This document shows, in pieces, positions 11,961 through 23,334 of a stretch of 64,000 bases of DNA; the stretch's first letter is position 1; each line of letters begins with the position of its first letter. The DNA comes from Uranotaenia lowii (taxonomy: Eukaryota; Arthropoda; Insecta; Diptera; Culicidae). The stretch covers positions 157,361,519-157,425,518 of the forward strand of contig NC_073693.1 of the NCBI RefSeq assembly GCF_029784155.1, written 5' to 3'. The position numbers were made by a program, and so were the translations under genes. Below the pieces are notes generated by a model. That model ran no database searches. It saw nothing but the letters and a program-made list of their open reading frames with translations, and had not been told where the DNA came from.

Positions 11961-13469
11961 GAAAGCGGCTTTTTGTGGCTCATTACTCATTTCAAAATGC
12001 AGCACGCGAAAGCAATCCACCCACACGCAGATTCCACATCAAGAAGCAAAGACCACCGAGAAAGATGAAAGTTTTCGTGATTGCTTCGAGAGACAACTTA
12101 CAAGAACAGAAGAAATGTTTCTAAGAAGAAAATTTAAATAGGAGAACACTTAACGTACACCTTGGCTCTCTCACCAAGAACGAAACTCCAAGCCGAGCCA
12201 TTTGACCGTTTGACGAGATGACGAGATCGAAAAATAGATGAGGTTGAAGATGTTTACGCAGATCATCAAGCAATTTTGGTTGATTTGAATCGCCCTTAAC
12301 GATATGTTAGAGGCGTTTCTTTAACTCGGTACGCGCCATACTAATAAAGCTTAGTCATTGCCATCAATGTGGATTGTGCGATGATGTTGTGAAAAAATGT
12401 GACTAGGAGACGTCTGCCATTGAAGGATTAACAGTTACTTCAATTATGGCATTGTTTATCGCTTTTTTTACTAGATTGAAAATTTCAATATTTATAAATA
12501 AAATCATCATCATTTCGCTAAATTTTCCTGTAAAATGAAAGTTATCTGGATCAAAAAATAAACAACCCTACATACATCTCGAAAAGTATATAAAGTTTCC
12601 ATTTTCAAACAAACGGCTGAACAAATTTAAATCCTTAAGGCTCATAAGCAGCCCTGCTCATGCAACCCAGCAAAACAGGAAGACTTCTGGTTCGATTGAA
12701 ACTGAAAACGAACGAAAAGGGTTTTGTGTATGTACAAGACAGGAAACATGCCTCGACCAGGGCAAAACTTTCTGCCTTCGGAGGATTCTGTCTGTGGTAC
12801 TGAAGGTACATATTTCTCGCTTGGCCAAACCCGGCAGAAGTAGAATTGCCCATGGGCGGCCAACTTCCGTCAGTCCGTCCGTCCTTCCGTTTTGTGGAAA
12901 GCAAATTTGCCTGGTGCATCATTTCTCTCGGAAGTTAAATCCTATATTCAGTAGAGTAACCAACTGAACTGCACTCAAGGATACTGGACATTTTCTAAAC
13001 GCTTCCTTTCAAAGTTGCTCATCTGAACTAATCCCACACCACACTACACTGACTGGCCTCTTGTTTCTGCTGCTGCTGCTGCTTCAAGTCAAACTAGTTT
13101 TGCGCTGCTGGCAAGGAACTGCTGAAGATGTTGTCTGGCAAAAACAGGACACTGCCCAGTTATGTTTCCAGACCGAAACCAAACGTAACCTACCTCCTCG
13201 TTCTTAGTTCGGGGGAAGTTGAAAAGATTTAATACAGTGTGCTTCTGGAAAATCGTGAATTTTGAGAAATACACACTAAACCATAAGCCTTCTTTAATAA
13301 GTTTATCTTTGCATGATGAAGGCTTAAAATTTGAATGAATTGAGAAGAAAAAGGGTAAAGTTAAATGCTTATAAAGATAGGAATGCAGGAAATGAGCAGT
13401 TTTTTCTTAATAGTTAAGATTCAATTCATAAGCCATGTTAACAAGGTGAATATCATGTTACTAACAGAA
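11961..13469. other. Intergenic DNA, no gene recognised
   Basis: About 1.5 kb with no supported gene. It has a short CTG/CTG-like run near 13065-13083 and overlapping frames of 95 and 73 codons at 12635-12922 on the minus strand without a recognisable domain. I see no transposon ends. Confidence 0.45.
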
Positions 13470-14735
13470 GTCATCTGGCCGGCTTCATGAAGGGACGTTC
13501 TACGATGGACTAGATTATCTCACTACGGCAAATCCTGTAAAAATGCCGTGAACACCACGTCCCTACGAACCATTTATTCATCGACTTAGAGGCCGCATAC
13601 GACACGATCGACAGTGCGTGGCGAGCTTTGGAAAATCATGGACGAGAACGGCTTCTCCGGGAAGCTGACCAGACTGGTCAAGGCGACGATGGATGGAACG
13701 CAGTGTTGTATGCGAATTTCAGGTAAATTGTTGAGTTCATTCGAATCGCGCAGGGGGCTTCGACAAGGCGATGGTCTATCCTGCATGATATTCAACGTGG
13801 CGCTAGAAGGTGTTATTCGACGAACGGTGGGCGAAATGCGGGGCAAGATTTTCAACAGATCAAGTCAACTAATCTGCTTTGCCGATGACATTGATATAGT
13901 CGGCAGATCATCTGCATCTGGAAGAGATCTATCGCAAACTGAATCGCGAAGCAAGAAGGATTGAATTGATGATTAATACGTCCAAGTCGAAGTACATGCT
14001 GGCCTGCGGATCCGAGACCAACCGAGCCCGCTTGTCCAGTAATAACAAGGTCACGGCGACGAGCAGGAGATAGTCAAAGACTTTGTCTATCTCGGCTCGC
14101 TGGTGACGGCAGATAATGACACCAGCCGTTAGAACTATGGACTTCACAAGCCGCCAACCGTAGCCTGGAGGGTAGCGTTCAAGTCTTCTAAGCCAGAGGT
14201 CATGAGATCGAGTCTCGGTCACGGCATACATAGTACACTTTCTGTGGGTTGGTGGTGTTAGCATTAGTAAAATGCTAGCTATTATATCCTTGAAAGATGT
14301 ACGCTTTAGTCTTAAGTAGAATTAAGCTCTCTTCAAAGAAACATGAAGTTTCACTGAGATCTTATATGTTCGTTTAAAAAAAAAGCAACTGCGGTTGAGA
14401 AGATTAGCCCTCGCACGAAATGTAACCTGTACACGACCTCTACGGTCACAAGACGTGGATATTGCTCGAGGAGGACATGCGCACACTTGAAGTATTCGAG
14501 CGACTAGTGTTAAGAACCATCTTTGGCGGTGTGCAGGGAAACGGAAGGCGAAGGATGAACCACGAGCTCGCGTGACTCCACGGTGAACCCAGTATCCAGA
14601 AGGTGTCAGATACTGGGTTCGGACGGATATACTAGACGCTGAAGAATGCCGGATAACAGCCCTGCAAAACAGGAGTTCGCTGCGAATCCGCTAGGAATGA
14701 CACGAGGAGGGGCGTAACAAGCGATCAAATTTTAA
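13470..14735 (+). pseudogene. RTE-like LINE reverse transcriptase remnant
   Basis: Degenerate plus-strand RT. GFMKGRSTMD near 13485 corresponds to the F.PGRST motif; HLFIDLEAAYDTID near 13575-13610 is motif A; a 116-codon open stretch at 13614-13964 carries ELWKIMDENGFSGKLTRLVK, GLRQGDGLS near 13755-13780 and CFADDIDIVGR near 13878-13910, the FADD catalytic motif. FVYLGSLVTADNDTS follows at about 14080-14125 in another frame. After a SINE insertion the C-terminal part continues with EEDMRTLEVFERLVLRTIFG near 14470-14527. Several frameshifts and stops, so inactive. Resemblance is to RTE/JAM-type mosquito elements from memory; clade call tentative. Confidence 0.8.
14146..14384 (+). mobile_element. 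tRNA-derived SINE inserted in the RTE-like remnant
   Basis: This segment interrupts the LINE reading. A box A-like TAGCCTGGAGGGTAGCG starts at 14161, and a box B-like GAGATCGAGTCTC lies at about 14203-14215, giving a split RNA polymerase III promoter with tRNA-like spacing. An unrelated body follows, then a short A-run at 14375-14384. I did not find a clean target duplication, so the borders are approximate. Confidence 0.65.
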
Positions 14736-14749
14736 CTTGGAACGAGTGA

Positions 14750-16040
14750 GATTTTTTTTCGTAACATTTTTATTTGAAACGGCTCATACCTTTAGGCTTA
14801 TAAGAAGCCAAATTCGTTTTGTTTACTTACAATTGTGTGCTTAAATCTAGATTCATTTCTTTTGATGAGAATATCATAGTAAAATAGATAAGGAAATATG
14901 AAATAAAAAATAATTATAGACACACATCAATAGCTTTTAGGAAAAAGGTTTATTTTCGAACCTGTAGTCAAAGTCTATCACGGCCAGTACCTACATCTCT
15001 CACTGGAACACAGGGTGTTTTTTCTCGGGCCCGAGAGGAGTCTATGAAATTCGTTCTAGAGACAAGATGAACCTCACACGACCAAACAATATCCTCGATT
15101 TTATGGTAGCCTTGGCCTGTAACCACACAAATTGCTTCCAACAATGTCAAACGAATAAAGTACCGCGTCTAGAGGAATAATTATTGACATGAGACGGAAA
15201 AATATACGAATCAAATCCCGACTCAAGTCCAATCTATTATATCCCAAGAGCCACCGACCCAACTCATCCTCGTCCCATTTGCGCTTACCAGTTGACAAGA
15301 GAGTTTCCTCGAACCAAATAGTAAAATTATTTAAAGCGATTTCACGTTGATACGTGTCGCCTTCCATCGTCCCCACCTTTGCCAGAGAGTCTGCCTTTCT
15401 CATTGCCCACAATCGAGCAATGCGAGGGAACCCAAACAAAGGTGATGGTAAAGCGACGCTTCGAAAAAGCGCTCAAATTATTCCGTATCCTCTCGAGGAA
15501 GTACGTACGACAGTGCTTTCTAGGTTTTTATTGGAATGGATTGCTTCAACAGAGCTCAGACTGCCCGTAACATTATAGTAGTGTTCAGCTGGTCGTGAAG
15601 CAACACTGTCCAAAAGCCCAGTGAATAGCTGCTTACTCCGCTACATATACAGAACATGTGTGACAGAAGACTGTGAGAGGCGCTAGATATTTCGTTAAAC
15701 ACTCAAAATACTTGTTGTTTCCTCTATAAGTGATTCATCGGTAAAGTACATTTTATTAGCATCGACGTGTCTATATTTAGCTTTGTAAATTCTTGGAATC
15801 AGAAGTGGACGATGCGGGTTCAGAACTCTACAAATTTCCCTGCTGCATAGACAAATCAAACTGGACTGAAAAATAATCGTAGTCTGGGCTATAACCACGA
15901 GTTGGATAATACGAAGAAAGGTTCATATCACGCGTTGAGGGCATACAGCCCAAATCGATGCGGAGACAACGGTATTGGATACCCTCGAGTTTGATGAAGT
16001 GAGATTTGACAGCTGTCTGGAAACAGAAGCTACCAGACTC
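14750..16040 (-). pseudogene. LINE remnant, 3' part with RNase H domain (I/LOA-like)
   Basis: Minus-strand frames read CFQTAVKSHFIKLEGIQYRC near 15960-16015 (post-RT region) and KYRHVDANKMYFTDESLIEE near 15720-15780. The latter holds the first RNase H Asp (FTDES where FTDGS is usual). KADSLAKVGTMEGDTYQREI at about 15340-15400 is the RNase H C-terminal region, followed by RKWDEDELGRWL and, near 15100, GYHKIEDIVWSCEVH. Frames are broken by stops and indels. The 3' end lies near 14750, next to the RTE-like remnant. RNase H after RT is characteristic of I and LOA clades. This is the 3' end of the element whose other parts lie at 17395-18471 and 19684-20838. Confidence 0.85.
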
Positions 16041-17394
16041 CAGTTTGCTACTCTGGGTCCAAGGGTGCAATTTGACGACTCATGATACATTGCTAAGGAA
16101 TACTGTATCCCCTACGCCATAAAGTCCACCTGGACTACTGACCTTTGTTCCCACCTCGAACTGTTTGACACACTATACTTCAATAGTGGGAGGTCGATTC
16201 GCGCTAATGCGCTCCAAGGCAATACTCGTTTCCGAATCCTCTTCTGCAAATACCTCATTCTAACACAACTCGATGCGCAACCCCTCCTTTGACGAGTTAG
16301 TACCTGACATCTCATCGTGTTAAAAGAGATCCCCCATTTAGCGCAACTACTAACTTTGTGGACTCTAGTCCAGGAAGCCCAGAAACACAAAGCGAGTTGT
16401 CGACGACATTTTCTCTGTTCGAACACGTGGGTCAAGGGGGCAAGCCTCCTAAGCCACGTGTAGGACTCAGACTCCTCCGAACTCACAAGTAGTGTTGAGT
16501 TAAGTCACCACTCAGCGCAACTACTTAATCTTCAAGTCGAGTGCTTTACTCCCCGAAGCGCAGATCGAGCTGTAGACCGCCCTCATCAAGTCACACTCAC
16601 AGTTTAGGCGCAAACACTTCCTGAAACGCGTGTCGAACCTCGACACCTCCGGCATACTGTGCCTCTCTGACACTGATGTGTAAAACACGTCCCTAAGTGA
16701 TCGGCCCACCATTGGCCAGCACTTTGCGCATCTACTTCGTTTTTGTGAAATGAGTCTATACCCACCGAAACGCAAAACGAGTTTGCGATCGCTCTCCCTT
16801 CGGTCACGTCCCGCATTTCAGGGCTATGATCCCCCGAACGCGTGTTGGACCCTCACCCTCACACCCGAGTACTGGTACCTAAGAACCCGGGTGCCGTCTT
16901 TACCTGCCTGTCCTCGTGTCTTGAGGGCCACTTTCAATCCGTCTCTTGACCCAATTCGAGACGAGAACAACTCGCCACACACCTATCCTGTTCTCCATCT
17001 CGACTCTTCGAGACTCATACTGAGGCCCATCCACTGGGCGCCACACGTTACGGCACAAGGCCCCCTCTGCTTGCCGTGAGTCGGTCATATCCGTGAATCG
17101 GGCTAGGACCACCCGACGCGCGAATACGACCAACACCCGCTCTAACATTTCGTCGTCCCGCATATCGGGGTCACGACTATCCGATACACGTTACGACCCC
17201 TCCCTCTTGCAACTGAGCACTGGTATCAAGATACCCAGTCGCACCATGCTTGTGCCACACTCGGCACGCAGCTCGTCGGCGGGCTGGCTGCACCAAGTGT
17301 GACGTGTAGTTATCTCGGCCGTACGTTTACAGGTGACAAGTCTGTAGACACGTTACCACTCTGCACCACGGGGAGGTGGAACTACTTCGCAGAG
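16041..17394. repeat. Unidentified GC-rich insertion with internal tandem units
   Basis: About 1.35 kb of GC-rich sequence separates two parts of the minus-strand LINE. CGTCCCGCATTTCAGGG at 16807 and CGTCCCGCATATCGGGG at 17154 begin two related units 347 bp apart; each continues to a GAGTACTGGTACC / GAGCACTGGTATC block and a CCGTC / CCAGTCG block. A further related pair starts at CAGCGCAACTACT (about 16517) and TTAGCGCAACTACT (about 16339). No convincing protein is encoded. Tandem GC-rich units are typical of retroelement 5' UTRs or LTRs, but the identity is unknown. Some LINE RT coding sequence is also missing here, so insertion was accompanied by deletion. Confidence 0.6.
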
Positions 17395-18471
17395 CAAACA
17401 GGTAGACAATCTGTCTAAAGTATCTTGTAAAGGTCTGTGCAAAAGAGACTCAGTAAATACTGTGACAGACACTACGCCATCATCTGCAAGTTGTCTTAGA
17501 GCGCAGCCTTCAGAGAGACAACTGTCGATGTCACTTATAAGTTGTACAAAATTGGACTCAAAACATGAACCCTGCGGGAGGCCCATGTAGGAGGTTCTTC
17601 TAATTTCAATATCTCCGTGAGCGAAGTTCAGATGTTTCTCACAGATTCAATAGAGGAGGCAGACCCTCGGGAGTGCAACTTATCTGACAAAACCTCTATT
17701 GAAACTGAATCAAAAGCTCCCTATATGTCCAGAAACACTGAAGCCATTTGCTCAAGTTTTGCGTACGCCATTTGTATCTCTGAAGACAGCAAAGCAAGAC
17801 AATCGTTTGTCCCTTTGCCCCTTTGAAACCTTAATTGAGTATCAAAAGGAGACCATTTGTTTCTACCCATTTATCCAAACGGAACAAGATAATTTTCTCC
17901 ATCAATTTGCGTATGCGACAACATCGTTGTTGGACGGTACGAATTTTGATCCGACGCTGGTTTTCCGGGCTTTTGGATAGCAATAACTTTCACTAGTTGT
18001 CTCCACTCTTGGGGAACAATGTTATACTCCAAGATCCGATTATTTAAATTTAACAAGCGATTTTTTGCGACAATCCAGAAGTTTGTTCAACAAGTTAAAT
18101 TTAATCTTGTCAATTCCCGGAGCTGAATCGTTGCAAGAGAAAAGCGCAAAGTAAAAATTCAACCACCGAAAAGCTGGAATCTAGATCGCACCTGTCTAGG
18201 ACACACTCCGGACAATTTTTTGGTTTGGTGTGGAATCGGGACAGACTTTCCGTTCAAAGTTGAATATCCATCTATGTGAATGTTCCTCACTTTCATTTGT
18301 TGAAGATGTCTGGTTGTCCCACCATGGATTAGGAGGCCTGCGACGTACAGATGAATCTGGAAATGGTTTCTTTTCAGCACAAACTGCACTATCATGTATC
18401 AAACAAGCCAGAAAGTTATACTCTTCCAAAAATGGTAGAGCAATAATAGAATTGATGGATGTTGTAATAGT
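17395..18471 (-). pseudogene. LINE remnant, RT domain part of the I/LOA-like element
   Basis: On the minus strand from right to left: RRPPNPWWDNQ (about 18320-18350) before RT; NDSAPGID near 18118-18140, the APGID motif; ILEYNIVPQEWRQLVKVIAI and KPGKPASDQNSYRP (ORF ending 17871); then GLPQGSC at about 17565-17583 and LADDGVVSV at about 17460-17487, the catalytic ADD box with Leu in place of Tyr/Phe. The frame is broken between these blocks. It breaks off after DTLDRLST near 17395, where the GC-rich insertion begins. On the 5' side it is cut by the foldback element at 18480. Confidence 0.85.
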
Positions 18472-18479
18472 ATCCGCAT

Positions 18480-19675
18480 TAGACTAGTTCACTTTTCGGC
18501 TTTTTTCGCTGATCGTAACGCCACTTACAGGGTTTGATCCTCATTCATTTTCAAGTACTCTGGCCAAATTTGAGCTCATTTGAGTAAGTTTCCGGCGTGC
18601 GCTAGGAGTTTTATTGAAAAAAGTCCATTTTTTCAGGAAAATTTTCGTAGATGTGTTCCTAGCAAGCTGTTGTTAATAAAAATGATAATTTTATAGTGCT
18701 TGGTGATTGGTATGACAAGCATTCGTATAGACCTGTTTTAGATAATTGACTGAATCAAACCGAAAAAATTTAAAAATTCATAAACTACCAACTTTTACAG
18801 AAAATTTACTTACAAGTTGAGAGCTTAAAATCAGTAGTAAATAGAAAAAAAATATTTTCGATATAAACATTTCATAAAAAGATAGCCATTATTTATAACC
18901 TTTAATTTGATGTATAACACTTAATGATCGCAAGAGTGCTAGCCAAGTTATTCAAATATCTATGCAACCAATTTGATTTGATAAAATATTTTTCATTCAA
19001 GTTTGCTCCACACCAACTTGTGCACAAGAAAGGATATTTTATTCAATCAAGTACCCCATGACGGGGCCAGGAGTTAAAAAAAAAGCGCGCGCTTTGATCA
19101 AGTTGTAAGCAAGTCCTCTTGATGCCACGTTTTGCAGGTTGCATGATGCTAAAACTTGAATGGAGACAACATTATGATTCAAAGAATGTGATGTGAATGT
19201 TTGAATATCTTTGCTTGTACTGTTGCGATAATTAAGTGTTATACATCAAATTAAAGGTTATAAATAAGGCTTTCTTTTTATGAAATGTTTATATCGAAAA
19301 TATTTTTTTTCTATTTTACTACTGATTTTAAGATCTTAACTTGTAAGTAAATTTTCTGTAAAAGATGGTAGTTTATGAATTTTTAAATTTTTTCGGTTTG
19401 ATTCAGTCAATTATCTAAAACAGGTCCATACGAATGCTTGTCATACCAATCACCGAGCACTATAAAATTATCATTTTATATTCACAACAGCTTGCTAGAA
19501 CACATCTACGAAAATTTTCCAGAAAATGGACTTTTTTTCAATAAAACTCCTAGCGCACGCCGGAAACTTACTCAAATGAGCTCAAATTCGGCCAGAGTTC
19601 TTGAAAATGAATGAGGATCAAACCCTGTAAGTGGCGTTGTGATCAGCGAAAAAAGCCGAAAAGTGAACTAGTCTA
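18480..19675. mobile_element. Foldback element (1196 bp) with 450-bp inverted arms and 8-bp TSD
   Basis: The left arm starts TAGACTAGTTCACTTTTCGG and the right end is its reverse complement, CCGAAAAGTGAACTAGTCTA. The arms are near-identical inverted repeats of about 450 bp (18480-18929 and 19226-19675) around a loop of roughly 296 bp with no coding capacity. The flanks carry a perfect 8-bp direct duplication, ATCCGCAT, at 18472-18479 and 19676-19683. Eight-base duplications fit hAT-type transposition. It lies inside the minus-strand LINE, so it is younger than that LINE. It would need a transposase supplied in trans. Confidence 0.93.
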
Positions 19676-19683
19676 ATCCGCAT

Positions 19684-20361
19684 ATCTTTCCTGTGGATGT
19701 GTCTTGTAAGGTCATATGCCATAATTGTTTGATTTGAAGTGCTGGTCCCAAGTGATCACTACCATTGGGATCAGGGATTACCTTCCACTAGCATTCCAAT
19801 GATAGTGAATTTGAGCAGAGTGAGAGGTCAATTGCACTTGGTCTTGCAGGAGGTTTAGGTACCCGTGTTTTTTTTTATCGGTGATCAAAATTTTTAAATT
19901 TAAACTGTTCTGTTTAAATTTAATTTGTTCTCCCCAAACAGTTCCATGTGAATTGAAATAACCCAGGATCAACTTCGGCTCAGGAAGCACTGAGCACAGG
20001 TCCTCTATGTGACTTCGATCCACTACAACTCTCTGAGGCCAGTTAAACTGACAATGCATAAGTCCTTACCTCTTCCAGTTGTATGACATGCAACAGCTTC
20101 AATTCCTCCTGATAAAGGGAGGTGGATGCTATAAAAGGAGTGGCGCTTATTGATCCCCAAAAGCACGCATCCATAAGAATCGTTGCGATCCAAACGGATA
20201 ATGTTAAAATCGTGGTATGAGATTGTTTGATTGAGAAGAAAGCAATGTTTCGGAAAGGGCACAAATATCGCAAATTTGAACGGATCCAGTTTAGGGATTA
20301 AACTACGACAATTCCACTGTAACACAGATATATCCCTGACCTCACGGCTTAAATAAGCCAT
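19684..20361 (-). pseudogene. LINE remnant, APE endonuclease part of the I/LOA-like element
   Basis: Minus-strand frames give ISVLQWNCRSLIPKLDPFKF near 20265-20325, the QWN start of an apurinic endonuclease-like domain. HDFNIIRLDRNDSYGCVLLG follows near 20145-20210, and PEPKLILGYFNSHGTVWGE near 19930-19985, where GDFN has become GYFN and the catalytic Asp is lost. At least one frameshift separates the two open parts. It is the 5' half of the same element as 14750-18471, separated by the foldback insertion. Confidence 0.85.
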
Positions 20362-20381
20362 CGAGAGACATAAACGCTGAA

Positions 20382-20838
20382 AGAAGGCGCCAAATTTGCA
20401 TCAATTGCTTCAAAAATGTCTTTACTGCAGGTAGCATCGAGGTTACCTTTGATCGATTCCAATGCGTTGAAAAACGTGAAAACTCCATTCAATGTGAAAA
20501 TGCCAGACAACTTGAACAGTCCCGATTGAGCAGATGGTTCTGACAAAACTACATTAGATTTGGGGTCTTAGAAGTCTCCTGATTTATTCTGGTATACAAA
20601 GTTCATGGAGAATCCGGAAAGGACAATCTTCCCTGTTCCAGAAGTTGTCGGTTTTCGGTGTGGCGTCAATTTGGGAGCCAAACGTAGGAACCTTTTTCGT
20701 GGCTCTGGGAGTCGTAGGAGCAGGCTTTGCTCGTTTCCGGGAATTAGCAACAAAAATTACTGGGTGATCATGATCAGTATCATCAGATATTTGAAGCAAA
20801 ACTAGAAACTGTTCTTCTGAAATTTTGATGAATATCAT
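20382..20838 (-). pseudogene. Probable ORF1 C-terminal remnant of the I/LOA-like LINE
   Basis: Just upstream of the endonuclease remnant on the minus strand, a frame at 20584-20838 reads ISEEQFLVLLQIS and then RKRAKPAPTTPRATKK, a basic Pro/Thr-rich stretch typical of the C-terminal tail of a LINE ORF1 protein. Position and order fit ORF1 ahead of ORF2, but no zinc knuckle is left, so this is inference from location and composition. The 5' end of the element is not identifiable. Confidence 0.45.
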
Positions 20839-20879
20839 TTTCGGATTCAGCGCTCAATTCTACATTAAAAGTGATCTTC

Positions 20880-22834
20880 AGCTCAATGAGTTGTGCAGCT
20901 TTTTTATGCACATAAGTGTGATTAATAGAAAAATAACAGTATAACTATTAACAGTTACAATTTTTTCCAAATAAAAACCGTTGTTATTTTATTTATAAAC
21001 TTTGCAAATGAAATGTCTCCAGCAGATGTCGAAAGACACTGTCCGGCAGCAATGGGTGGAGTTTCGTGTTTCAGATGTAGTCTCATGTCGTTTTCCGGTG
21101 ATGATTTGGATAGTTGCTGATTAAGATTTACGATACAGCACGAAAGTAATGGAATAGATTATTTCCTGCACTTAGTTTTTAAGTTTCATTCTCGGAAAGT
21201 TCTAAGAAAATTTAAGTTGCAATTAGAAAATATAAAATGAGTGTTTTTATTTGGCTCTTAACATGTTAAGAGCCAAGCCAGTTTTTGTTAAAAAGATTGG
21301 ATAAGAGTGCTCACAGATTGCACCAATAATTTGGGTTAACGACCGCATTTCGAACATAAAATACTTTCATTCTCAAATTCAAGCGAGTATATCATCGAAG
21401 CTGATAGAAAAACCTTTGACATATCTTATCTCATTACGGGTGTAAATTCCATCCTCATTAGTTATTCACCGAATATTTAATTCTTTATAAATAGCTGGCT
21501 CTACTGTCTGGGCCTGTCAGAGTTGTCAGATTCCTCTCGCCCACAAAAGACCAAAAAATTTATGTACCAATTGTGGAGAGCAGAAAACGTCCCCTAACGG
21601 GCATATAACTTAAAACCAATCCAAACCAAACCAAACGGAGACGTCATCGAGCGATGATTACCTCTATGAAAAGCGTAGAGGAGAAAAAAAATCATCGAAA
21701 TAAAAGATCTAAACGAGACAAACGAGTTACTAATGGGGCAACACAGAAAGAAGGTGGTATAATACGAACATTAGCCAGAGATAGAGGATGGAAGACAGAA
21801 AAAAAACAGAATCATCGATCGAGACTCGATCGACAGGCTGCTCCGGGGAATCGATGGCTGGATCCCGCTGAAATGAGGAATTCCTAGGTGGTGATTTTTT
21901 TTTTGCTGTTGTTATTTCCGCTGGACTGGAAGATTGGAGATCAACGAACGCGCCCAATCGAGAAAACATTAGAACCCCAAATTTGGTGCTTTCACAATAA
22001 TGAGGCTCGTGAACACCCATCACCTCGGCCCCCAAAAAGGAAATCGTTTCGATTGGGAAAGAATGGTACGGGAGAAAAAAAAAATTTGCTCAGCTGATGA
22101 AGACCTAACGTAGATGGTTCGGGCAGAAAAATTGTTGCGGGGTTCCTCTATTTCGCTCAGAATATTTCGGTTGATTCTCGGAGGAAGACATCGATGTGCG
22201 GGTAATAAGCCAAGATGGTGGAAAGCGGTGTCGAACTTCCAACTAGATGTCCGTAAGTGGTGTTTCTCAATTTGTACGAAACTTGCAACTTGTTTGTTAT
22301 TAGCAATCCATCAACTTCAAGCTAGGTAGAGCACGCTTGTCCAATCGAAGGTAGTTCATGAAATTAAAATTTTGTATAACTTGTCATTGAAAACATCTTT
22401 AGTTCAAATATTAACGGTAAAACGGTCTCCATAATTGCTTCATTCTTATAGCCTTGGTGATATTTAGGAACCCCTGAAGAACGTCGAAATCAAAAATGAA
22501 AAATGATCAAACCCGAGTATGAGCGAATCGAAAGCCATTAGAAGTGGAGTAATTGACCTTGGATATTTGAAGATTTCATTTCGCATGTAGCCTAAACAAA
22601 CCCGATCTTGAAGAACTACCATATCGACGGCACCACCTCTTGAGTGTCTTCGTTTTTCTTCTCTCGTCCACAATTTGGCTAAATAATCGTTAGTTTCCAA
22701 CAACCAGCTGATGAAAGAGTCTGTTCTCGAGTCGAGAGTCTGATGACCGATACAAACAATCTCGCAAACAATTTGAGCATGATTGAAGTGGTCACTTTGC
22801 TCCGAACAAGAAACGAAGTCATAAATGAGAAATG
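20880..22834. other. Intergenic DNA up to the assembly gap, no gene recognised
   Basis: No supported gene. The stretch includes TGGCTCTTAACATGTTAAGAGCCA at about 21250-21273, a near-perfect 24-base inverted repeat. Short frames occur at 21654-22330 on both strands without recognisable domains. The last bases before the gap are not coding in any frame I recognise. Confidence 0.45.
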
Positions 22835-23334
22835 NNNNNNNNNNNNNNNNNNNNNNNNNNNNNNNNNNNNNNNNNNNNNNNNNNNNNNNNNNNNNNNNNN
22901 NNNNNNNNNNNNNNNNNNNNNNNNNNNNNNNNNNNNNNNNNNNNNNNNNNNNNNNNNNNNNNNNNNNNNNNNNNNNNNNNNNNNNNNNNNNNNNNNNNNN
23001 NNNNNNNNNNNNNNNNNNNNNNNNNNNNNNNNNNNNNNNNNNNNNNNNNNNNNNNNNNNNNNNNNNNNNNNNNNNNNNNNNNNNNNNNNNNNNNNNNNNN
23101 NNNNNNNNNNNNNNNNNNNNNNNNNNNNNNNNNNNNNNNNNNNNNNNNNNNNNNNNNNNNNNNNNNNNNNNNNNNNNNNNNNNNNNNNNNNNNNNNNNNN
23201 NNNNNNNNNNNNNNNNNNNNNNNNNNNNNNNNNNNNNNNNNNNNNNNNNNNNNNNNNNNNNNNNNNNNNNNNNNNNNNNNNNNNNNNNNNNNNNNNNNNN
23301 NNNNNNNNNNNNNNNNNNNNNNNNNNNNNNNNNN
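22835..23334. other. Assembly gap (500 N)
   Basis: Exactly 500 undetermined bases, the conventional placeholder for a scaffold gap of unknown or estimated size. Open frames that run through it are meaningless. Confidence 1.
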
